From the NCBI GenBank assembly GCA_017442535.1, contig JAFRZL010000023.1, positions 1 to 35,088 on the forward strand: a DNA stretch of 35,088 nt. The letters are read 5' to 3'. Source of the DNA: Bacillota bacterium (GTDB lineage: Bacteria > Bacillota > Clostridia > Lachnospirales > Bianqueaceae). Positions within the stretch are counted from its first letter, which is position 1; each line of letters opens with the position of its first letter. This document shows positions 26,294-33,008 of the stretch, one piece after another. The position numbers and the translations under genes were made by a program. The notes under the pieces are model-generated. The model was not told the DNA's origin. It saw only the letters and a list, made by a program, of their open reading frames with translations, and made no database searches.

Positions 26294-27787
26294 ATGATCA
26301 AGCGAATTCTCGCGGCCTTCATGGCCTTTCTGGTGGCTCTGCAGCTCTGCTCCTGTGTGCGCGGTGTTGCAAACAGTTCCTCTGCACCGGTCTCCCGCAC
26401 GGAAGACGTTCAGCCCGCTGAATCCTCCGCTCCCGATACTTCCAAGGCTCCGGAGTCAACAGCTCCCGAATCCTCCGCCCAGGAATCTTCAGCGCAGGAG
26501 TCTTCCGCAGCCGAATCCTCCGCCCAGGCCGAAGAACTGGTACCGCTCGTCCTGCCCCGCGACTTCTTCACGGACGGTGAAGAGATGACGGATGAAGATC
26601 TGCAGCAGATGATCGCAATGCAGGGCTACGAGTGCACGATCAATCCGGACGGTACGGTCACCTGGATGCTGCCGAAACCGGAACTCGACGCCTTCCTGCA
26701 GGACTTCAAGGACGAGCTGGATGCCTCCATTCTGGAGATGACCCAGGGTGAGGATGCGGCGGGCGGTATCATCAAGGTCGAATACAATGACGACCTGACC
26801 GAGTTCGATATGACGATCGACCAGGAGAAATTCGGTTTTGCCGAATCCATGTACCAGATGGCTTTTTACCTGTACGGCGCCTACTATCAGATGTTTTCCG
26901 GAGTTCCCGAAGATGATATCGATATCCTGATCCGCAAAATCGATCAGGCGACCGGCGAAGTCATCGAAACCAATACCTACAAGGAATTCATGGAGAACAA
27001 CAATGTGACGCCCCGCGACGATTCGGCCTATATCCAGGACGAGACCGTTCTGGCCGATAACAAGGATTTCAAGATGACGCTAAATGGCGTCACCTGGGAC
27101 GACTTCATGGGGACGGAATTCCACATCACCTGTGAAAACCTGACCGACCAGGTACTTCTCTTCAGCAGCTTCATGTGCAGCATCCAAGGATATCTGGTCC
27201 CCGTCCCCATTACCTTTACCGTAGAAGCTCACGAGTCGATCGACACATCCTTCTATGTGTACGACGTCTATCTGGATCAGATCGGGCTGGATTATATCGA
27301 TCAGATTTCCCTGGAACTGGAAGTCTGCTCGGCCGAAAACTATGAAGAACCCGCGCTTTTCAAGGACGATATCGTCATATATCCCACCGGAAAAGATCCC
27401 TCTGAAATCTTGATTCCCGAACGGATCCCCGCGGAGGACGAACAGGTTCTTGTGGATGACGAACGCATCACCTATGTCATTCTCGGGCAGAATATGAGCA
27501 CCGAGTGGACATATGAAGTCAACGTCTATCTGGAAAACCGCAGCGATAAGAGTTTGTACATTGAAATGACGGACACCGCGGTCAACGGCACGCCCATGAG
27601 TCCCTATTGGATGATGCAGATTCCCGCGGGAATGAGGGTCTACTCCTCCTTCTCCTTCAATCCGGATAATTTTGACATTGCCGGAATCAAGGAAATCGAA
27701 CAAATCGATTTTAAGCTGGAGGTTTATGAGGATACAGAGGTTCTGGATGAGCCCGACCAGGTGTATGAACTGACATATTTACCGTAA
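26294..27787 (+). CDS. Lipoprotein with Ser/Glu/Pro-rich linker, function unknown
   Basis: 497 residues. A signal peptide ends in a lipobox LCSC with the lipidated cysteine at C21. Residues ~30-80 are a low-complexity spacer (repeats of ESSAQ and APESS) that lifts the rest off the membrane. The remainder is acidic: a helical region (about 80-200) and two similar beta-rich segments (about 240-350 and 370-497). Both run as strand patterns around an N-x-(T/S)-D/W core, for example FHITCENLTDQVLLF and VNVYLENRSDKSLYI, so an internal duplication is likely. No enzyme motif is seen. The ATG follows aaagga. It is 75 bases after the GH28 gene without a visible terminator and ends at a strong terminator. 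Confidence 0.82.
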   Translation: MIKRILAAFMAFLVALQLCSCVRGVANSSSAPVSRTEDVQPAESSAPDTSKAPESTAPESSAQESSAQESSAAESSAQAEELVPLVLPRDFFTDGEEMTDEDLQQMIAMQGYECTINPDGTVTWMLPKPELDAFLQDFKDELDASILEMTQGEDAAGGIIKVEYNDDLTEFDMTIDQEKFGFAESMYQMAFYLYGAYYQMFSGVPEDDIDILIRKIDQATGEVIETNTYKEFMENNNVTPRDDSAYIQDETVLADNKDFKMTLNGVTWDDFMGTEFHITCENLTDQVLLFSSFMCSIQGYLVPVPITFTVEAHESIDTSFYVYDVYLDQIGLDYIDQISLELEVCSAENYEEPALFKDDIVIYPTGKDPSEILIPERIPAEDEQVLVDDERITYVILGQNMSTEWTYEVNVYLENRSDKSLYIEMTDTAVNGTPMSPYWMMQIPAGMRVYSSFSFNPDNFDIAGIKEIEQIDFKLEVYEDTEVLDEPDQVYELTYLP

Positions 27788-27852
27788 AAAACGGCTAGGT
27801 ATCCGCTGGACATCCTGACATCAGCCCTTCTTCATAGATGAATACCAAAAAG

Positions 27853-27886
27853 CCCGGGCTTCCGCTCTCGGAAGTCCGGGTTTTTT
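27853..27886. terminator. Bidirectional intrinsic terminator between convergent units
   Basis: A 12-bp stem (27853-27864 with 27869-27880, one G:T) and a ctct loop, followed by six T on the + strand and preceded by an A-run. It serves both the lipoprotein gene and the convergent phosphatase operon. Confidence 0.92.
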
Positions 27887-27902
27887 ATTGCGCGTCCGAA
27901 GA

Positions 27903-29084
27903 TCAGCTTTTCGTAATCAGCTTCACGAGGTCCGTGATCTCCTGATCGGTCATGCCACCGTCCCTCAGGTAGACCTTGGCATCCTCCGTGTAATCGGCCG
28001 TTTTAAGCGTGGGCAGGTCGTCCGTCCCGTGCAGGAATTCCATGAAGGGAACAAAATACAGGTTCACGATCGCGTCGAATTTATCCGGCGTTCCCGCCTG
28101 TGTCACCCCGAAATAGTTTTCATAGGTGGTCATGTAATCCTTCATCATGTCGTCGTATCCGGCCCCGGCCAGGGCTTCCAGCAGCAGGCAGACAAATCCG
28201 GTACGGTCTTTTCCCTCCATGCAGTGGATATAGAAGGGGCCTTCCGAGGCAAGTGCAGCACGCAGGCCCTGCACTACTTTTTCTTTGTAGACCTGGCTTG
28301 TGTAGGCTGAACCCATATCCAGCAGGACGACCGAGCCGTTTTCGTACAAGCCTTTCGTATACGCGGATTTGAAATCGGCCGAGCTGATATAGCCCTTCAT
28401 ATCTTCCTCTGAGTCGGCCAGATCGATGACGAATTTGACGCCGTTCTGCTGCAGAAGACTGTCCACATAGGGGGCTCTGTTCCGGCTGTTGTCCACGGGC
28501 GAAGCGCCGCGGTAGAGGAAGTTTTCTTTAAGATTACCCTCCGAAAACTCACGGAAATTACAGAAAACCTCATCGCTCGGATACTTGGCGCGATCAAAGG
28601 AATACATCTGCCCCAGCGCTTCCTGGGTGGCAAGATATTTGCCGGATTCTTCCAGTTTGATCGTGACGGTATCGCCTTCCTTGAGCCCGGCGGTATCCCA
28701 GATGCCCATGTTGTTCAGTGTGATGCGGACGTATGGATCGCCCGGATAGGCCACGATGACCGGATCCCCGTTTCTGACATAGTAGCCGTTAAAATAGGGG
28801 ACGTCGGTCAGCTTATAGCCGTTCATGAACTGAACGGTACAGCTGTCGCCCAGCTTAAACCCGATACCCTCAAACTCCTGCTGGTTCATGCTGAGAAGCG
28901 CCGCGCCGAACTTTTCGTCCTTGGAGATGGCGTCCTTATCAAAGGTTATGGTCAGATTGACGGACAGGAGCTTACCCGTGTCGAGCTGGGACCCTGCCTC
29001 CGGCACGGAATTGGTTTTATCGGTGCAAGCCGCGAGCGACCCGATCAGTGAAATGGCACAAAAGACTGCGATGAATCTTTTCAT
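27903..29084 (-). CDS. Lipoprotein protein-tyrosine/lipid-type phosphatase
   Basis: 393 residues. The signal peptide ends in lipobox LAAC (C20), so the enzyme sits on the outer face of the membrane. Residues ~40-150 are a beta-rich domain (GDSCTVQFMNGYKLTDVPYF) that I cannot name. The C-terminal half is a phosphatase of the Y_phosphatase3 kind: FLYRGASPVDNSRNRAPYVD, FVIDLADSEEDM, and the loop IHCMEGKDRTG with nucleophile C288 and R294 (CX5R). The Lys-Asp after Gly is the form found in secreted bacterial phosphatases that act on phosphotyrosine and phosphoinositides. The ATG follows gaggag. It is the last gene of a five-gene run. The substrate is unknown. Confidence 0.88.
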   Translation of the reverse strand: MKRFIAVFCAISLIGSLAACTDKTNSVPEAGSQLDTGKLLSVNLTITFDKDAISKDEKFGAALLSMNQQEFEGIGFKLGDSCTVQFMNGYKLTDVPYFNGYYVRNGDPVIVAYPGDPYVRITLNNMGIWDTAGLKEGDTVTIKLEESGKYLATQEALGQMYSFDRAKYPSDEVFCNFREFSEGNLKENFLYRGASPVDNSRNRAPYVDSLLQQNGVKFVIDLADSEEDMKGYISSADFKSAYTKGLYENGSVVLLDMGSAYTSQVYKEKVVQGLRAALASEGPFYIHCMEGKDRTGFVCLLLEALAGAGYDDMMKDYMTTYENYFGVTQAGTPDKFDAIVNLYFVPFMEFLHGTDDLPTLKTADYTEDAKVYLRDGGMTDQEITDLVKLITKS

Positions 29085-29115
29085 GATATAATCTCCTCTG
29101 TAATGTTCAATCCGG

Positions 29116-29784
29116 TCAAATGATTCCGAGCGGAATCAGTACAGCCAGCAATACCGCCACCAGGCTCCACTCTCCGATCAGGAATGCTTTGCGTTTAGCG
29201 GGCGCCATGTCGGGCACATAATTACTCGCCAGGAAAAACGGAATATAGGTCGTGATAAACACGGGCAGGACACCCCACCACTTGTAGACCCAAATAAAGG
29301 AATGATTGTCTGTCCCCGCCAGGAACGATTCGAAGAGGGCGAACAGGAGCGCCATCTCGATCGCTCCGACCAGCTTGCAGCTGATGCCGCGCCTGCCTTT
29401 TCCGGCGAAATACCGCTTGTTTCTGTCACGGGGAAGCATTTTGAAGGAAATGATGCCCGCGAGCGAAAACATCATCGAAAGCTCCCAGCAGACGCCGATC
29501 AGCAGGATGAATGTAGTCGATTCGTTAGAGACCGACCACAGAGGATAACCGGTCACATGGCCGATGACGGCATTCGCGATCTCATAGAGCCAGTGGACAC
29601 CATAGAGCGCCAGGCCCGCCTGGACGATCTCTTTATTTCCTTTATGGATCTCGCTCCAGTAAACATAGAAAACGACCGCGAGGATAAAGATAAAGGTCCA
29701 GTTAAAATTCTCCGTACTCCGGACAATAATGCTGTCTACCAGATCTTTGGCTTCCTGCGAGCCGTCACCCCAGAAAATAAACAT
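29116..29784 (-). CDS. Six-TM integral membrane protein, function unknown
   Basis: 222 residues from ATG at 29784, fixed by aaggaggaaa; a frame 13 codons longer has no site. Six hydrophobic helices are visible (about 28-45, 52-76, 89-115, 136-157, 165-188, 202-221), with charged residues near helix ends (YWSEIHKGNKE, CWELSMMF, LFESFLAG). I do not recognise the family. It lies 31 bases before the lipoprotein phosphatase gene and 32 bases after the aldo/keto reductase gene, so it probably shares their transcript. Confidence 0.75.
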   Translation of the reverse strand: MFIFWGDGSQEAKDLVDSIIVRSTENFNWTFIFILAVVFYVYWSEIHKGNKEIVQAGLALYGVHWLYEIANAVIGHVTGYPLWSVSNESTTFILLIGVCWELSMMFSLAGIISFKMLPRDRNKRYFAGKGRRGISCKLVGAIEMALLFALFESFLAGTDNHSFIWVYKWWGVLPVFITTYIPFFLASNYVPDMAPAKRKAFLIGEWSLVAVLLAVLIPLGII

Positions 29785-29816
29785 GCTTATTTCCTCCTTC
29801 AATACGTCTGCGCGGC

Positions 29817-30800
29817 TCAGCACTGATAATCGCCTAGCAGCAGGCGGAAATCCTCCTCTGTCAGTTCGACGTCCGGCGCGGAAAGGGAATCCAGGAGCTG
29901 CTCGATCCGGCTGCAGCTGATGATCGGCATCACCGGGAAATCATAGCTCGTCAGATAGGCCATGCCGAGCGCGGCCGGAGAGATGCCGTATTTACGGCAG
30001 AGTGCCTCTACTGCTTCGCCGCGTCTGCGGTTATCGGGATCGGTATATTTGCGCAGGCCGCCCGCCGCGGCCAGTGCATCATAACCGCCCGCCTCCTGCA
30101 TTTTGCTGAACAGCCCGTGGGCCTGGGAAGTGTAGCACATCACCAGCAGGCCGCTCCTGCGGTAATCCTCCACGTCCCGGTCCCGCATGGCAAACTGCGT
30201 CAGGTCAAAGGTATTGCCGCGATCATCAAACCGCGCCATATTCCACTCCACCTGGGACGCGGCAAAAGGCGTCAGGCCATGCGTCCGGGCATACTCATTT
30301 GCCCAGGCGATCCGGTCGGGCCGCCAGTTGGATGCGCCGAGCGCCTTGACATAACCCTTCTGAACGAAGCCGTGCAGGGTCTCCATCACCTCGGCCAGAT
30401 CCATCTGCGGGTGGTCGCGGTGCAGAAAATACAGATCGATGGAGTCCACATTCAGGTCCTCCAGCGACTTTTCGACGTCAAATTCCAGATTCTTACGATC
30501 CAGGCGGCTGATATTCCGGTCATTTACCGGAGGATGTCCGCCCTTGGTGACCAGGAAGATCTCTTCACGGCAGCCGCGCTCGCGCAGATACCTGCCTACC
30601 AGATATTCCGAATAACCCTGGCGGCCGCACGGCGCGTTAAAGCCGTAGACCCGGGCCGTATCAAAGACGTTGACGCCTTTTTCCCTGGCGGCATCCGCCA
30701 CCTCGAAAGACTTCTCCACATCCAGTTTCTGCCCGCCGAAGGACGCCGTCCCCAATGCGATTCTGGAAATTTGTCTGCCTTCAAAGATAAATGTTTTCAT
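29817..30800 (-). CDS. Aldo/keto reductase (second, Tas/YajO-like)
   Basis: 327 residues. The catalytic tetrad is present: D47 and Y52 (NVFDTARVYGF), K86 (FLVTKGGH), H127 (LYFLHRDHP). NADP-binding elements follow (ALGASNWRPDRI, a C-terminal segment with ISCSRIEQL). It is only distantly related to the other AKR in the window (23919-24770). It reduces or oxidises carbonyls and alcohols in the cytoplasm; the substrate is unknown. It starts 20 bases after the epimerase-like gene, with aggggg before its ATG, and both probably act on related sugar derivatives (inferred). Confidence 0.9.
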   Translation of the reverse strand: MKTFIFEGRQISRIALGTASFGGQKLDVEKSFEVADAAREKGVNVFDTARVYGFNAPCGRQGYSEYLVGRYLRERGCREEIFLVTKGGHPPVNDRNISRLDRKNLEFDVEKSLEDLNVDSIDLYFLHRDHPQMDLAEVMETLHGFVQKGYVKALGASNWRPDRIAWANEYARTHGLTPFAASQVEWNMARFDDRGNTFDLTQFAMRDRDVEDYRRSGLLVMCYTSQAHGLFSKMQEAGGYDALAAAGGLRKYTDPDNRRRGEAVEALCRKYGISPAALGMAYLTSYDFPVMPIISCSRIEQLLDSLSAPDVELTEEDFRLLLGDYQC

Positions 30801-30820
30801 GTGTTTGTCCCCCTTATTCT

Positions 30821-31846
30821 CTATTGACAGGCCTCTTTCACCCGTTTAAGCGCCTCTTCCTGCGCCGCGATCACCCGGTCGCACCATTCGTCGAATTCGG
30901 GATCCGGCACCTGCAGTTCAGAATGCTCCAGGATATAGGCCACCGATCGGCGCACCCCCTGGTCAAAACGGATCTCGGAATGATATCCCGGCACCAGGCT
31001 CTTCAGCTTGGCATTATTGAAAACGATGCTGTTAACCTTGTCGCCCCACAGCCCGTTCAGGTCATAATACGCGCAATCCGTCAGGAACTGCGTCGCCACG
31101 TAATACGGCTTCAGCTCCACACCGAGCGCATACGCGATGCTTTTGTAGATCTGATTCCAGTTCAGGGTCTCGTCCCCTGTGATCTGGACCGCTTCGCCGA
31201 TGGCGTGGATATTGCCCATCAGACCGACAAACCCCGGTGCGAAATCGCGGCTGTCCGTCATCGTCCAGAGGGAAGTCCCGTCCCCGGGAATAATGACCGG
31301 CTTGCCGTCCAGCATGCGTTTCAGCACCTGCCAGCAGCCCTTGGTCCCCTGCAGGCAGAGCGGAACTTTGGTCTCATTATAGGTATGGCTCGGTCGGACG
31401 ATCGTCACAGGGAAACCAGTCTCGCGGTACAGCTTCATCAAATGTCTCTCGACCCTGATTTTCTCCTGCGCATACTTCCAGTAAGGATTCGCCAGAGTTG
31501 TGCCCTCATCCACAAGATAATTCCCCAGCGGCTTATGATAGACGGAAGCCGAGCTGATAAAGATATACTGAGCTGTCTTACCCGCGAACAATTTGTGATC
31601 CCGTTCCACATCCGGGACATGGTACGCGATAAAATCCGCTACCGAGTCAAAATGCACCCCGCTGATCGCCTTGGTGATCGTCTCTTCTCCTTCAGGCGTG
31701 TGGATATCTGCCTGAATCAGGTGCGTGCCTTCCGGTACATTCCGTTTGCCCCGGTTTACCATCCACAGCTCATGCCCCTGCTGTAACAGCAGTTTCGATA
31801 TCTCGCCGCTGATGGTACCGGTTCCTCCGATCAGTAATACTTTCAA
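30821..31846 (-). CDS. NAD-dependent epimerase/dehydratase-like (extended SDR) protein
   Basis: 341 residues. The Rossmann motif is GGTGTIS (residues 7-13), followed by an Asp-containing segment (LIQADIHTPEG) and ISSASVYHKPLG; the Y-x3-K pair is within YWKYAQEK. It resembles the extended SDR group of sugar-nucleotide epimerases and mRNA-binding CSP41-like proteins. The substrate is unknown. The start is TTG (31846-31844), supported by aaggaggg upstream. It lies 26 bases after asparaginase and 20 bases before the aldo/keto reductase, within one probable operon. Confidence 0.88.
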   Translation of the reverse strand: MKVLLIGGTGTISGEISKLLLQQGHELWMVNRGKRNVPEGTHLIQADIHTPEGEETITKAISGVHFDSVADFIAYHVPDVERDHKLFAGKTAQYIFISSASVYHKPLGNYLVDEGTTLANPYWKYAQEKIRVERHLMKLYRETGFPVTIVRPSHTYNETKVPLCLQGTKGCWQVLKRMLDGKPVIIPGDGTSLWTMTDSRDFAPGFVGLMGNIHAIGEAVQITGDETLNWNQIYKSIAYALGVELKPYYVATQFLTDCAYYDLNGLWGDKVNSIVFNNAKLKSLVPGYHSEIRFDQGVRRSVAYILEHSELQVPDPEFDEWCDRVIAAQEEALKRVKEACQ

Positions 31847-31872
31847 TTGTGACCCTCCTTCTGTACAGTATA

Positions 31873-32871
31873 TCAGTCTTTATGCAGAATATCATGCGCT
31901 ACGGGTGTGTAAAACAGATGCGCCACTTCATTGGTATCATGCGTAATCGCCAGAATCCACATCAACTTGGCATAAGCCGCCTCACTTGTCATATCATAGG
32001 CCTCCAGCACCTGTGAATTGGATTTCAGCCTGTGGCCAACGCTGTAGACCGACAGATCCGACCCGTCATTCTGCACCTGCGTCGTCATCACGATAAATTT
32101 GCCGGCTTCAGAATACCGTCTGACCATTTCGAAGAACTGGTTGTCCCCATAAGAAGGCAGTCCGCCCACGCCGAAACACTCGATCAGCAGCGCGTCCACC
32201 TTATCCATCAGGTATTCCATCAGCCCGGTATCCATGCCCGGCACCATCTTGATCAGGCCGATCCGCTGGTTCAGACTATCGTAGAAATAAGCCTTCTCTG
32301 AGCGCTCCGGCTCGATATAACACATCAGACGGTGGTCGTGCAGGATGCCCAGATCCGGATAATTGATGCTGGAAAAAGCCGTAAAGCTCTTGGAACAGGT
32401 CTTGCGTGCCCGCGTCCCCAGAATCACACGGCCGCTGAAAACGATGCAGACCCCGGCAAGCTGATCGGAGCACGCACAGACAAAAGCATCCGTCAGATTC
32501 AGCTTGGAGTCAGTAGAATCGTCATTGATGGGCCTTTGTGCACCGGTCAATATGATCGGTTTGTCCGCGCCCTGTATCATGTAGGAAAGCGCCGCGGCCG
32601 TATAGGCCATGGTATCCGTCCCATGGCTGATCACAAAGCCGTCATACTCCTCATAATGATCCCGCACCGTACGGGTGATCTGAATCCAGTGATCCGGCGT
32701 AATATTCGTACTGTCGATATTGCAGACCGTCAGACAGTCCACAAGGCAGTTGGCTCCGACCACAGGCACATATCCAAGCAAATCCTCAGGCGTCATTTCC
32801 GGCGCCAGACCGTTATCCGTCTTTCCGGAAGCAATCGTGCCCCCCGTCCCGATAAACAGGATCTTCTTCAT
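31873..32871 (-). CDS. ansA: Type I L-asparaginase
   Basis: 332 residues. Both catalytic triad regions are present: TGGTIAS with the nucleophile Thr near residue 12, and HGTDTMAYTAAALS (H83-T87) with the second Thr-Asp pair. There is no signal peptide, so it is the cytoplasmic, lower-affinity type that converts asparagine to aspartate and ammonia. It has a good promoter upstream, and the ATG follows aaggag. It is the first gene of a run of five closely spaced genes. Glutamine or Asp-like side substrates cannot be excluded. Confidence 0.93.
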   Translation of the reverse strand: MKKILFIGTGGTIASGKTDNGLAPEMTPEDLLGYVPVVGANCLVDCLTVCNIDSTNITPDHWIQITRTVRDHYEEYDGFVISHGTDTMAYTAAALSYMIQGADKPIILTGAQRPINDDSTDSKLNLTDAFVCACSDQLAGVCIVFSGRVILGTRARKTCSKSFTAFSSINYPDLGILHDHRLMCYIEPERSEKAYFYDSLNQRIGLIKMVPGMDTGLMEYLMDKVDALLIECFGVGGLPSYGDNQFFEMVRRYSEAGKFIVMTTQVQNDGSDLSVYSVGHRLKSNSQVLEAYDMTSEAAYAKLMWILAITHDTNEVAHLFYTPVAHDILHKD

Positions 32872-32927
32872 ACATTAGCTCCTTCAAATACGCATCTCCG
32901 TCCCCGGAAATCCGTGCATCTGTGAGA

Positions 32928-32956
32928 ATTATAACATAGTTTTTTACACTTGTCTA
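32928..32956 (-). promoter_or_regulatory. Promoter of the asparaginase operon
   Basis: On the - strand: -35 TAGACA (32956-32951), 17-base spacer, -10 TATAAT (32933-32928). The leader to the ATG at 32871 is about 50 bases. Gaps between the five genes downstream are 20-32 bases and show no other terminator until 27853-27886. Confidence 0.78.
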
Positions 32957-32962
32957 CATGCA

Positions 32963-33000
32963 GAAAACAGCTGAGTACCGGATCATACAGTACTCAGCTG
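32963..33000 (-). terminator. Intrinsic terminator of the OmpA-domain gene
   Basis: A perfect 11-bp stem (33000-32990 with 32978-32968) and an 11-base loop, followed by only four T on the - strand, so moderate strength. Confidence 0.72.
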
Positions 33001-33008
33001 CTAAATTC

